A stretch of 64,000 nt of DNA from Pseudoxanthomonas mexicana (GCF_001556105.1 NZ_LSIF01000018.1:25837-89836), one strand, 5' to 3'. Counted from the stretch's first letter, positions 54,881-63,378 are shown. Numbers and translations: made by a program. The notes: generated by a model from the sequence alone, not told the origin.

Positions 54881-56944
54881 ATGAACCGTCATCTGCTGGC
54901 CACGGCCCTGCTGGGCGCACTCGCGAACATGCCGCTGGCGCACGCGGACGAATCGCACGCCGCGATGCAGGCCGATACGATGGCGACGACCACGCTGGAC
55001 GGCATCGTCGTGGTTGGCGTCGCCCCAACGATGGCGACCACCTTCATCACCGATCCCAAGCTGCCGCGCCAGCCGGTGCCGGCCAGCGACGGCGCGGACT
55101 ACCTGAAGACCATCCCCGGCTTCGCCACGCTGCGCAGCGGCGGCACCAACGGCGATCCGGTGCTGCGCGGCATGTTCGGCTCGCGCATCAACCTGCTGAC
55201 CAACGATGGTGCGATGAGCGGTGCCTGCCCATCGCGCATGGACAATGCGCTGTCCTACATCGCGCCGGAAACCTACGACCGCCTGGTCGTCATCAAGGGG
55301 CCGCAGACGGTGCTGTGGGGCGGCGGTGCGTCCGCGGGCACGGTGCGTTTCGAGCGCGAGATCCCCTACTTCGCCGAGCCCGGCGTGCAGGCCTCCGGCA
55401 GCGCGCTGGTGGGCAGCGGCAACCGCAACGACCAGGTGCTGGATATCAGTGCCGGTACGCCGCGCGGCTATGCGCGCGTGTCCGCCAACCGCTCGGAGGC
55501 CGACGACTACAAGGACGGCAACGGCGACGTGGTGCCGTCGGCCTGGAAAAAATGGAACGCCGACGCCGCGCTGGGCTGGACGCCGGACGAGGACACGGTA
55601 CTGGAACTCAGCGCCGGCACCGGCGACGCGCAGGCGCGCTATGCCGGACGCGGCATGGACGGCGCACAGTTCAAGCGCGACAGCCTGGGCCTGCGCTTCG
55701 AGAAGAAGCGCATCGGCGGCGTGCTCGACGCGGTGGTGGCCAACGTGTACCAGAACGATGTCAACCACGTCATGGACAACTACACGCTGCGCAATCCCGA
55801 TCCCTCTGGCGGCATGCCGATGCCGATGGCCAGCAACCTGGCCAACCGTGCGCGTGGCGGACGCGTGGCGACGACCTGGAAGAAGGATCGCTGGGAAGTC
55901 ACCACCGGCCTGGACATGCGTGCCAGCCGCCACAGCATGCGCAGCGCCCCGGGTCGTGGTGCCTACCTGGCGATGCCCTGGACGGTGGACGCGAAGACCC
56001 GGACCTGGGGTGCGTTCGCCGAGTCGCACTGGTACATCACCGACAAGCATCACCTGATGAGCGGCGTGCGCCTGGACCGTGCGAAGGCGGAGGACCTGCG
56101 CGTGCGCACCGGCGGCATGATGCCGATGCCGAATCCCACGGCCGGCATGACGCGCGAGGAAACGCTGCCCAGCGCCTTCGTGCGCTACGAGTACGACATG
56201 GGCGGTCGCTGGGGCGCGTATGCCGGCATCGGCCACACGCAGCGCATGCCCGACTACTGGGAACTGTTCTCGCCGACGCGTGGTCCGGCCGGCGCGCCGA
56301 ACGCCTTCGCCGGTGTGCAGCCCGAGCGCACCACGCAGCTCGACATCGGCGCGCAGTACAAGGGCACGAAGGTCGATGCCTGGGTCTCGCTGTACGCCGG
56401 GCGCGTGCAGGACTTCATCCTGTTCGACTACGGCCGCGGGATGATGGGCAACACCACGCAGGCGCACAACGTGGACGCCAGCATCCGCGGCGGCGAGGCC
56501 GGCATCGACTGGCGGCCCGCCGACGGCTGGAAGCTCTCCGGCGCCCTGTCCCACGCCTGGGGCGAGGTGCGCGACACGGGCACCGCACTGCCGCAGATGC
56601 CGCCGCTGGAGGCGCGCCTGTCCGCCAGCCGCGAGCAGGGTGCGTGGACGTGGGGCGCGCTGTGGCGCGTGGCGGCGTCGCAGGATCGCGTCAGCACGAG
56701 CCAGGGCAACATCGTCGGCCGCGACCTCGGGCCGAGTGCGGGCTTCGCGGTGTTCTCGCTCAATGGCGGCTACCGGTTCAGCGATGCCGTGCAGCTCACG
56801 GCCGGCATCGACAACCTGTTCGATCGCGCCTACAGCGAGCACCTCAACCTGGGCGGCAACAGCGCCTTCGGCTATCCGGCCGATCCGGTACGCATCGGCG
56901 AACCCGGCCGCACCGCGTGGATGAAGCTCAACCTGCGCTACTGA
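54881..56944 (+). CDS. OprC/NosA-type TonB-dependent copper receptor
   Basis: A 687-residue outer-membrane receptor with a signal peptide ending near AHA. The plug has TTLDGIVVVGVAP, then GDPVLRGMFGSRINLLTNDG and GACPSRMDNALSYIAPETYD; the ACP-x-RMD motif is characteristic of the OprC/NosA copper receptors. Methionine-rich loops (GGMPMPMASN, GGMMPMPNPTAGM) fit copper binding. The barrel ends in WMKLNLRY. It is divergent from nirK with FNR-type boxes between, which suggests that copper uptake is raised together with the copper enzymes. Start ATG 54881, with GAGGAG upstream. Confidence 0.92.
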   Translation: MNRHLLATALLGALANMPLAHADESHAAMQADTMATTTLDGIVVVGVAPTMATTFITDPKLPRQPVPASDGADYLKTIPGFATLRSGGTNGDPVLRGMFGSRINLLTNDGAMSGACPSRMDNALSYIAPETYDRLVVIKGPQTVLWGGGASAGTVRFEREIPYFAEPGVQASGSALVGSGNRNDQVLDISAGTPRGYARVSANRSEADDYKDGNGDVVPSAWKKWNADAALGWTPDEDTVLELSAGTGDAQARYAGRGMDGAQFKRDSLGLRFEKKRIGGVLDAVVANVYQNDVNHVMDNYTLRNPDPSGGMPMPMASNLANRARGGRVATTWKKDRWEVTTGLDMRASRHSMRSAPGRGAYLAMPWTVDAKTRTWGAFAESHWYITDKHHLMSGVRLDRAKAEDLRVRTGGMMPMPNPTAGMTREETLPSAFVRYEYDMGGRWGAYAGIGHTQRMPDYWELFSPTRGPAGAPNAFAGVQPERTTQLDIGAQYKGTKVDAWVSLYAGRVQDFILFDYGRGMMGNTTQAHNVDASIRGGEAGIDWRPADGWKLSGALSHAWGEVRDTGTALPQMPPLEARLSASREQGAWTWGALWRVAASQDRVSTSQGNIVGRDLGPSAGFAVFSLNGGYRFSDAVQLTAGIDNLFDRAYSEHLNLGGNSAFGYPADPVRIGEPGRTAWMKLNLRY

Positions 56945-56957
56945 CGGGCCGGTCTGC

Positions 56958-56980
56958 GGTTCCGGCGCTCAGCCGGAACC
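56958..56980. terminator. Hairpin between convergent copper receptor and NnrS-like gene
   Basis: GGTTCCGGC (56958-56966) pairs perfectly with GCCGGAACC (56972-56980) around a 5-base loop. It lies 13 bases after the receptor stop and spans the stop of the convergent gene. No T-run is present. Its place between tail-to-tail genes suggests a bidirectional terminator. Confidence 0.55.
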
Positions 56981-58207
56981 ATCGGCCTGCCATGTCCACG
57001 CCTGCCGCCAGCATCGCCGCTGCGCGTGCAGGCTCACCGCATACGCCAGGGCCAGCGCGACGCCCGCGAGCCGCGCGACGGCGGGCGCGAGCGTCGCGAC
57101 CACCAGGAGTGCGCCGGCAATCGCATGCAGCAGGAAGGCGCGCCGCTTGTGCGCGTCGTCGAACAGGCTGCCCACGCCCGGCACGCGGATGCCGCGCGGC
57201 ACGCGCTGGCGCAGCGCGATCCAGGTGAGGAAGCCGGTGATCTCCAGCGCCATGCCGGCCACCAGCAGCGGCACGCCGGCACCGAGGACGAGTGCGCCGA
57301 CCCGCATCGGCGATGGACCGGTCCACGCGATGAGCACGCTCGCCGCGAGCAGGCATGCGCAGCCCGCCTGCCAGAAGCGGCGCAGCACCGGATCGCGGCG
57401 ATGCGGGGCACGCGCCTGCAGCAGGAACACGGCCAGCGCGAACATCGCGAACGGCCACGCCGCCATGCGCACGACGGCATGCGGCAGCGCACCCGCCTGC
57501 CACGCGAGCATCAGCCCCAGCGTCGCCAGCAACGCCACCTGCCATGCACGCACGCCGGCGGGTGGCGGCGCACGCGTACCGTGCAGCATCGGCAACGTCA
57601 CGCTGCCGACGGCCGCGAGCAGCCCGAGCACCCAGCCGATGCCACCGATCGCGGCATGCAGGTCGACCAGGTCTGGCGGCGCGGGCGTGCGCCATCCGGT
57701 GCGCGCGGCGAGCAGCACCAGCCCGAGGATCGTCGTGGCCACCAGCGCGATCAGCGCCAGGCCGATGCCGTCACGGACCACGCGCTCGCCGTTGCCGCGT
57801 GCCACCGCGACCAGCGCGAGCACAGCGAACACCACCAGCGATCCGCCGAGCAATCCGCCCGCAGGCCATGCCAGCGCGCGCACCTGCCATGCCAGTGTGG
57901 CCAGCAACGCCACCAGCCCCACGTTGAACACGCCATGCAGCCACGGCGCGCATCGCGTGAATGGCAATGGACTTCCCGCGGCGACCGGCAGGAACTGCAC
58001 CAGGCTGCCCAGCATCGCGTTGCCGAGCAGGCCCAGCGCCAGCATGTGCACCAGCACCCGCGTGGCCGGGGTCCAGCGCGACAGCACGACCGCGTCGCCG
58101 TGCCACGCCAGCCACAGGCCCGCCACGATGCCCCAGGCCAGTGCCGTGGACAGGAAGCGTATCGGCAGCGCCGGCGATGGCGCCTGCGCGAAGGCGAGGC
58201 CGCTCAT
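56969..58207 (-). CDS. Polytopic membrane protein, NnrS-like, 412 aa
   Basis: A 412-residue protein with about 12 hydrophobic helices. Conserved-looking histidines sit in helices: TRVLVHMLALGLLGNAMLGS, APWLHGVFN and LVDLHAAIGGIGWVLGL, reminiscent of the heme/metal-binding membrane proteins (NnrS and related) found near NO-metabolism genes. It is the last of five overlapping genes that start with a clear NnrS at 60273. The ATG at 58207 overlaps the DUF2249 stop. Function is unknown; a role in NO resistance or heme-metal handling is inferred from context. Confidence 0.7.
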   Translation of the reverse strand: MSGLAFAQAPSPALPIRFLSTALAWGIVAGLWLAWHGDAVVLSRWTPATRVLVHMLALGLLGNAMLGSLVQFLPVAAGSPLPFTRCAPWLHGVFNVGLVALLATLAWQVRALAWPAGGLLGGSLVVFAVLALVAVARGNGERVVRDGIGLALIALVATTILGLVLLAARTGWRTPAPPDLVDLHAAIGGIGWVLGLLAAVGSVTLPMLHGTRAPPPAGVRAWQVALLATLGLMLAWQAGALPHAVVRMAAWPFAMFALAVFLLQARAPHRRDPVLRRFWQAGCACLLAASVLIAWTGPSPMRVGALVLGAGVPLLVAGMALEITGFLTWIALRQRVPRGIRVPGVGSLFDDAHKRRAFLLHAIAGALLVVATLAPAVARLAGVALALAYAVSLHAQRRCWRQAWTWQADGSG

Positions 58208-58470
58208 GCCGCGCGCGGCGGATGCAGGGCGTCCCGGTCCTCGGCGTGGCAGATGGCGATGCAGGCGGTGCCGGTGGCCGCGGCATACACGTGGTAGGCG
58301 AAGCCGCCCTCATCGAGGATCGGCAGCAACGGCACCGGCGGGCGAGGTGTCAGCGCCACCAGCCGCTCGCCGCGGCGCAAGGTGTCGAGGCAATCGAGGA
58401 TGCGCTCCATCGGTTCCGGTGCAGGCAGGTCGCGCAGGTCCAGGCGCAACAGGGTCAGGGCATGCGCCAT
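58204..58470 (-). CDS. DUF2249 family protein
   Basis: An 88-residue cytoplasmic protein. LLRLDLRDLPAPEPMERILD followed by LRRGERLVALTPRPPVPLLP matches the DUF2249 (TusA-like fold) family, common in denitrification and NO-response clusters. No cysteine is at the TusA position; one lies late (AICHAED). The ATG at 58470 overlaps the upstream small gene by 16 bases. Function unknown. Confidence 0.82.
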   Translation of the reverse strand: MAHALTLLRLDLRDLPAPEPMERILDCLDTLRRGERLVALTPRPPVPLLPILDEGGFAYHVYAAATGTACIAICHAEDRDALHPPRAA

Positions 58471-58610
58471 GCGTCTGTCTCCACGTCGCCATGCGACGGC
58501 CTGCAGTCGAGCGAGAGGCCCGCTGCATCCAGCGATTCGCGCACGCAGTACGCACACGTGCCGAACGCCTCGGACAGCATCGCGGTGTCGAACGCGCTGT
58601 CCATGTCCAT
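58455..58610 (-). CDS. Tiny CxxC protein, 51 aa, function unknown
   Basis: A 51-residue frame from the ATG at 58610 (MDMDSAFDTAMLSEAFGTCA, then YCVRESLDAAGLSLDCRPSH). It holds CAYC at 19-22 and one more Cys at about 36, with no hydrophobic helix. Its start shares one base with the SirB2-like stop (TGATG), and it overlaps the DUF2249 start by 16 bases, so both ends are fixed by translational coupling. This arrangement, not similarity, is the main support. Confidence 0.6.
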   Translation of the reverse strand: MDMDSAFDTAMLSEAFGTCAYCVRESLDAAGLSLDCRPSHGDVETDAWRMP

Positions 58611-59020
58611 CAGCCGACCAGCCACAGCAGCCAGCCCCGGGGATCGTGCGCCCGCGCGATGCCGTACACCTGCAGGAAACACAGCAGGGCGGCCGCCACC
58701 AGGCCCGCGCGTGCACCGACATTCCACGAGGGCCGGAACGCCGCGATGCCGAGGCCGACGTAGGCGACCACGAACACGATCTTCGCCACCAGCCAACCGT
58801 TGGCGAACAGGCCCGCCGGCAGGATCGTCAACAGCATCATCGCGCCGGTCAGCAGCACGGTGTCGATGGTGTAGCTGGTGTAGCGCACCAGCGCCGCGCG
58901 TGGCCAGCGCATGCCGGCGAGCAGGCCGAGCGCACGCAGCGCGAACAGCGTGCCGCTGGTCATCGCCGCCGCCACGTGGACCAGCTTGATGTCGGGATAG
59001 AAGGTCATCATGGCGCTCAT
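58610..59020 (-). CDS. SirB2-like membrane protein
   Basis: A 136-residue protein with four helices. Pattern YPDIKLVHVAAAMTSGTLFA, LRALGLLAGM, YTSYTIDTVLLTGAMMLLTI and NGWLVAKIVFVVAYVGLGIA matches the SirB family, where conserved Lys-x-x-His and Asp-Thr positions recur. Such genes often accompany NnrS and denitrification genes. The ATG at 59020 overlaps the NnrS stop (ATGA). Biochemical role unknown. Confidence 0.8.
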   Translation of the reverse strand: MSAMMTFYPDIKLVHVAAAMTSGTLFALRALGLLAGMRWPRAALVRYTSYTIDTVLLTGAMMLLTILPAGLFANGWLVAKIVFVVAYVGLGIAAFRPSWNVGARAGLVAAALLCFLQVYGIARAHDPRGWLLWLVG

Positions 59021-60273
59021 CCCGGCTTCCCGTCCGCACGCGGACTCAGGTAGATGCCACCGATGCGGCCCACCCAAGGCGCCAGTGCCAGCAGCCAGCC
59101 GATGGCCGCCGCGGCCTGCCACGCCATCGCATCCGGCGCGAGGTCGGCCACGATGCGCATCACCGCGACCGCCTGGATGGCGACGAACGCGAACCACGCC
59201 GCCTTCGGCATCGCCAGCGGCCGCCCCGAGTGGCCCTGCGTCACCCGCGTGACCATGGCCACCAGCAGGCTGCCGAAGAAGCCGACGAACATCGCATGCA
59301 TCGGCGCACGCCCGAGGATGAAGTCGTCCGTCGCCAGGAACGCCACGCTCTGCACGACGTACAGCAGGAACGTGATCGGCAGCCACACCGTGCCGATGAA
59401 CAGCACCGCCAGCAGCCCCGGCATGCGCCCGCGCGGCCACCAGCGACGCACCGCCCACGCGGTCAGCACCAGCAGCGGCGCATCGGCCAGCCACAACCAC
59501 GCGTAGGCATGCACCAGTTCCAGACCCAGGTGCACCATCAGCAACGCCCACACCGCGCCCAGCCATGGCAGCGAGCGCCACGGCACGTAGCCCGGCACCA
59601 TGTTGCCGGCGAAGAACGGGAACATGCGGTGCGCCACCGTCACGTAGACCGGCAGCAGCAGGCCGAAGCCGCCCAGCTTGATGCTGGCGAACGCCCACGA
59701 GGGCGACGCGCCCAGCGCGAAGGCGATGAACATCGCCAGCCCCAGCCAACCCAGCAGCAGGCCGGCGAAGCACGAGCGCGCGTGCCAGGTCTTTGCGGTG
59801 TCGTCGGCGAGCAGGCGACCCAGTGTCAGCAGCGCCGCGGTCCAGCCGGCCAGCGCCATCCACAGGCCGACCGTCAGGCCCGCCGGCCAGCCGGCCACGC
59901 CCAGCAGGATCGCCAGCTGCCCGCCCATCAGGCCCAGCCCGACCGGCACGTAGTGCCAGCGCTTCAGGTCGGCCATGCCCATCCAGCGCGGGAACACGGT
60001 CAGCAGGAAGCCGAAGATGAAACTCGGCAGCACCAGGTACTGCATCAGGAACGCATGCAGCCAACCCGCGTAGACCGGTGTTTCGGGCATCGTCCACAGG
60101 CCCCAGCGCGTGGCGACCAGCCACAGCGTCCACCACAGCATCGCCAGCAGCACGTTGCCGGCGCCGATGAAGAACATCAGCCGGTGCGGCGCATGCGCGA
60201 GCCACGCGGGCGAGGGGCCGGGCAACGGGACGGCGGTGCGGGAGCGGGGCGGGGCGACGATGTCGATCTTCAT
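59017..60273 (-). CDS. nnrS: NnrS family protein
   Basis: A 418-residue membrane protein with 12 helices. N-terminal APHRLMFFIGAGNVLLAMLW, then GWLHAFLMQYLVLPSFIFGF, VAHRMFPFFAGNMVPGY and APMHAMFVGFFGSLLVAMVT match NnrS, a heme- and copper-containing protein that protects against NO stress. The ATG at 60273 begins MKIDIVAPPRSR; upstream sequence is promoter. First gene of a five-gene overlapping operon. An imperfect FNR-type box lies 35-48 bp upstream. Confidence 0.92.
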   Translation of the reverse strand: MKIDIVAPPRSRTAVPLPGPSPAWLAHAPHRLMFFIGAGNVLLAMLWWTLWLVATRWGLWTMPETPVYAGWLHAFLMQYLVLPSFIFGFLLTVFPRWMGMADLKRWHYVPVGLGLMGGQLAILLGVAGWPAGLTVGLWMALAGWTAALLTLGRLLADDTAKTWHARSCFAGLLLGWLGLAMFIAFALGASPSWAFASIKLGGFGLLLPVYVTVAHRMFPFFAGNMVPGYVPWRSLPWLGAVWALLMVHLGLELVHAYAWLWLADAPLLVLTAWAVRRWWPRGRMPGLLAVLFIGTVWLPITFLLYVVQSVAFLATDDFILGRAPMHAMFVGFFGSLLVAMVTRVTQGHSGRPLAMPKAAWFAFVAIQAVAVMRIVADLAPDAMAWQAAAAIGWLLALAPWVGRIGGIYLSPRADGKPG

Positions 60274-60307
60274 GCGGCCAGCGTGCGCGCGGGCGCGTGG
60301 CATCGCC

Positions 60308-60321
60308 TTGACGTGGATCAG
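60308..60321 (-). promoter_or_regulatory. FNR-type box upstream of nnrS (imperfect)
   Basis: TTGAC-GTGG-ATCAG matches the FNR consensus in eight of ten positions. Standard spacing would place the transcription start almost on the nnrS start codon, so either the message is nearly leaderless or this site works together with the one at 60352. Confidence 0.5.
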
Positions 60322-60351
60322 GTCAGCGACGATTCGTTGCCTGTGGTGGCC

Positions 60352-60393
60352 TTGATCCGGGTCAAGGCCGGGCGGGTGGCGAGCGCCTACAGT
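60352..60393 (+). promoter_or_regulatory. FNR/Dnr-type promoter of the small Cys-rich gene at 60444
   Basis: TTGAT-CCGG-GTCAA (60352-60365) matches nine of ten consensus positions. A -10 hexamer TACAGT (60388-60393) is centred 32 bp downstream, exactly the class II FNR arrangement. It predicts a transcript start near 60400 and a 44-nt leader ending in ACAGGAAG. Confidence 0.75.
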
Positions 60394-60443
60394 CGCGCCA
60401 TCCGCGCAATCGCGCGCCGACCACGACGAACACAGGAAGCCCG

Positions 60444-60689
60444 ATGTCCGACCCTGCCCATCCCACGTCCGAACAACGCCTGCAGGCCATGACCGAGGCG
60501 CTGCGCGCCTGGGACCCGGAAGCCGACGTCACCCTGGAATCCGGCACCGGGCGCCTGATGGTGATGACCACGCTGCCCACCGAGCGCGTGATCGCCCTGC
60601 TGAAGGACCTGGGCGAACACGCCGAAGCCGGCGATGCCGAACCGCGCAGGCACAAGGCCGGGCAGTGCTGCGGCGGGTGTTCGCACTGA
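60444..60689 (+). CDS. Small HMA-like protein with CCGGC tail, paralogue of the gene at 51464
   Basis: An 81-residue soluble protein starting MSDPAHPTSEQRLQAMTEAL. The core DPEADVTLESGTGRLMVMTT then LPTERVIALLKDLGEH has the beta-alpha-beta look of heavy-metal-associated domains but lacks their CxxC. The tail carries CCGGC at 75-79, then SH. The same layout is seen in the 79-residue protein at 51464. Transcribed from its own FNR-type promoter, divergent to nnrS. A metal- or NO-linked role is inference. Confidence 0.78.
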   Translation: MSDPAHPTSEQRLQAMTEALRAWDPEADVTLESGTGRLMVMTTLPTERVIALLKDLGEHAEAGDAEPRRHKAGQCCGGCSH

Positions 60690-60744
60690 TCAGCGGGTGA
60701 TCGGAGGCGGATGCGAGGCATCGCGCACATCGCCTCGCACACCT

Positions 60745-61002
60745 TCAGCGCTTCCTGCTGATGCAGGGATGGCGAAGGCCGCAGCAGGCCGCCACGACCA
60801 GGAAGCCGACGCCCAGCGCCAGGACGCGCGGGGGAAGATGGGGCTTCAGCGCAGGCATGAACGGATCGGGCCGCGCACCTTTGAGGAGGCGATCCAGCTC
60901 TTTTCCTTCAATTCGTTCGCGGCCATGACGATGCGTGGCCTGCAGGGCGGTGAAACGCCGGGCGACCGGCCAACTCCGCGTGCCTGCTTGAGTCCCGTGC
61001 GT
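60745..61002 (-). repeat. Repeat-like stretch with an open frame but no start (probable dispersed element)
   Basis: The 330 bases between 60690 and 61020 hold no convincing gene. On the minus strand a frame is open from 61002 to the stop at 60745 and reads ...VARRFTALQATHRHGR, ERIEGKELDRLLKGARPDPF, MPALKPHLPPR..., with no proper start and no Shine-Dalgarno. From memory, near-identical strings turn up as many short 'hypothetical proteins' in Xanthomonadaceae genomes, which would make this an intergenic repeat rather than a gene. That recollection could not be checked here. Confidence 0.4.
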
Positions 61003-61020
61003 TCACCGGGGCCACGCATG

Positions 61021-61566
61021 CTACCGACCGAACTCCGCCGTGATCGGCTTCGACATCAGCTTCCATGCGATCCATCCGAACAGCGCGCCGAAGGCAAGCG
61101 CAAAGACGACGCTCATCACGGCGATGACGACGAAGAACACGCCCATGTCGGGTGCGCCGTGCGCGCCCGCGGCGGCAAACTGGTCGCGAATGGTCGAGAA
61201 GAGGCTGGCCTGGATGCCAAGCCCCACGATCTGCCAGACGACGCTGAGCACCATCAGGGCGATGAAGCAGAGGCGGGCCCAGTTCCGGCGCTTCAGCAGG
61301 CCGATCGAGGCGACCAGCATGACCACGTTGACCAGCAGGACTGCCAGGAACAACCACTGGACGTTCTCGATCGCGAAGGTCGCGAACGCTGGCAGGCCGG
61401 GTTGCGATGGTGCCGTCTGCATGGCTTGGCCGAACTCTTCGCTGCGGAAGATCGTCTGCACCATGATGTTCTGCATGATCCCGATGATCGCGCCGAATCC
61501 CGACAGCACGATGAAGATCCATGCCACGACGGTGACGAACGTAGAGCGTTGATCCACTGCGGACAT
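61021..61566 (-). CDS. Small polytopic membrane protein, function unknown
   Basis: A 181-residue protein with four hydrophobic helices: TFVTVVAWIFIVLSGFGAII, VQWLFLAVLLVNVVMLVASI, ARLCFIALMVLSVVWQIVGL and GVFFVVIAVMSVVFALAFGA. No motif is recognised beyond the general layout of small integral membrane proteins of unknown function. The ATG at 61566 (MSAVDQRST) has GGGGAGGGG upstream; the frame's extension to 61683 is not hydrophobic and is probably untranslated. The 181 bases up to the next gene show no feature. Confidence 0.75.
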   Translation of the reverse strand: MSAVDQRSTFVTVVAWIFIVLSGFGAIIGIMQNIMVQTIFRSEEFGQAMQTAPSQPGLPAFATFAIENVQWLFLAVLLVNVVMLVASIGLLKRRNWARLCFIALMVLSVVWQIVGLGIQASLFSTIRDQFAAAGAHGAPDMGVFFVVIAVMSVVFALAFGALFGWIAWKLMSKPITAEFGR

Positions 61567-61747
61567 GACCCCTCCCCGGGCTGTGAAGATCGGGAAATCA
61601 TGCGGCAAGCCGTGGGGCGAGACCAGTGGCGGCCCCCGGCACGGGTGGACGAAGGCGACGGCCGCGGAGAGGATGGCCGACACCAGCGGAAGCCTGCGAG
61701 CTGATGCCGGGCGACAGTCCCGTCGGCGCAGGTGGTCGGGGCGTTGC

Positions 61748-63253
61748 CTAGAAAACCTCGAACATCACCCGCTGCCGATAGGGCTCGCCTACCACGCGCG
61801 TGGTGTAGCCCAGCGCTTCGATGCGCGCGGCGACGGCCGCCCAGTTCTGTTCCTTGGTGATCCACAGACGGCGATCCATCTTGCATTCCTGCAGTTCGGA
61901 CTGGAGGGATCCATCCAGGCCGGACATGAAGGCGTCCGCGGGCGAGTCTTCCAGCGACAGCCGTTCGATCTGCACGGGGTAGCCAAGTTCAAGGTGCAGG
62001 CCGAACCGCGGCATGTCATCGACGAAGAGGAATTCTTCCGCAGGCTGGGTCATCCGCTGGCGGACGGCGTCGGCCCAGCCGCTGGCGTCCTTGTGCGTCG
62101 TCCAGATGCTGGTGCCGAACTTGAATGCCAGCAGCAGCACCACCCAGAGCAGCAGCCAGTGCATGGCGGGGAGCGACCGCCGCGTCGCCTGCAGTTGCAT
62201 GGCCACCAGCAGGGCCAGCGGCACGAACAGCGGGAGCAGGTAAAGCGGCATGCGCGAGCGCGCGATGCAGAACACCAGCAGCGGCAGCACGATCCACACC
62301 AGCAGCAGCAGCCAGCCCGAGTCGCGGGTACGCGCGTCACGGTCGCGGAACCAGATCGGTATCCGGGCACCCCCCGCGCGGACCGCGCCGAACAGCGCGC
62401 GTGTCCATGGCAGGGTGCCGAGCAGCAACACCGGTGCGTACACGTACAGCCACCCGTACCATTCCCCGTTGCGGTCGAACCGGTCGGTGGCGACGCGGTT
62501 GACCACCTCGTGCGCGAGCAGGTATTCCAGCAGCCCCGGGTTGCGCAGGGCGACAGCGGCGTACCAGGGCAATGCCACCGCCGCGAACACGGCCAGCGCC
62601 GGCAGGCGGAAGAGACGCACGGCCTGCCCTGGCACCAGGCGGTCGAAGACGAGCAGCGCGAGCAATGGCAGCAGGGCCGGTGGCCCTTTGGTGAGGAAGG
62701 CCAGCCCGAAGAAGAACCACATCAGGACGACCCACCGCAGCGGGCGCTCCGGCTTCCCGAAGCGTACTTCGACGAATGCCCAGACCGCGGCGGTTTCGGT
62801 CGCTGCCAGCAGGTAGTCGGTGGTGAGCAGGTTCGATGCGAGGGCGGTGAAGCCCATCGTGGCGTAAACGATGGCGGCTTCCGCCTCGCGGCCCGGCACC
62901 AGCCGGCGCGCGATCAGCCATGCCAGCAGGACGCAGGCCAGGTACGACAGGGCCACCGGCAACCGGGCGGCCCAGGGCGTTGCACCCAGCGCTCCGACGC
63001 TGGAGGCGATGGCCCAGTATGTCAGCGGCGGCTTGGTCCAGTGGCCGGTCTCGTGGTTGCGCATCGGCGTGAGCCAGTCGCCACTCGCCAGCATGTTCAT
63101 GGCGACGTTGGTGTAGCGGCCTTCGTCCGGATCCCAGATGCCGCGGCTGCCAAGGAAGCCGAACGCGAGCACCAGCGCCAGGAGGGCGACGTACCAGCCG
63201 GTGCGCTGTGGCATGAAGGATGGAAGCATGGGGCGGCCGACAGGGTTTTCCAT
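61748..63253 (-). CDS. ArnT/PMT-like lipid-linked sugar glycosyltransferase
   Basis: A 501-residue GT-C glycosyltransferase with about 12 helices. The first periplasmic loop carries GIWDPDEGRYTNVAMNML, with acidic catalytic residues, and NHETGHWTKPPLTYWAIA, both typical of ArnT (4-amino-arabinose transferase) and related PMT enzymes. FLTKGPPALLPLL and FCIARSRMPLYLLPLFVPLA also match. It transfers a sugar from undecaprenyl phosphate to a lipid or protein in the periplasm; acceptor unknown. The start could be the ATG at 63253 or at 63226 (MLPSFMPQ). No partner genes are nearby. Confidence 0.85.
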   Translation of the reverse strand: MENPVGRPMLPSFMPQRTGWYVALLALVLAFGFLGSRGIWDPDEGRYTNVAMNMLASGDWLTPMRNHETGHWTKPPLTYWAIASSVGALGATPWAARLPVALSYLACVLLAWLIARRLVPGREAEAAIVYATMGFTALASNLLTTDYLLAATETAAVWAFVEVRFGKPERPLRWVVLMWFFFGLAFLTKGPPALLPLLALLVFDRLVPGQAVRLFRLPALAVFAAVALPWYAAVALRNPGLLEYLLAHEVVNRVATDRFDRNGEWYGWLYVYAPVLLLGTLPWTRALFGAVRAGGARIPIWFRDRDARTRDSGWLLLLVWIVLPLLVFCIARSRMPLYLLPLFVPLALLVAMQLQATRRSLPAMHWLLLWVVLLLAFKFGTSIWTTHKDASGWADAVRQRMTQPAEEFLFVDDMPRFGLHLELGYPVQIERLSLEDSPADAFMSGLDGSLQSELQECKMDRRLWITKEQNWAAVAARIEALGYTTRVVGEPYRQRVMFEVF

Positions 63254-63378
63254 ACGGAGATGCTCCGGTGCAATTGTGACGAAGCCCTTTCAATGCCGCA
63301 GCCAACCCTGCACGGCAGCAGGGCCAGGTGGGCCGGGCGGAAGTCCGTAGCCACGCTGCGCGTGGCGCCTCCCGGACT

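Noticed and set aside
60634..61704. 356-codon plus-strand open frame
   Set aside because: Low-complexity shadow across the repeat-like stretch and antisense to the small membrane gene.
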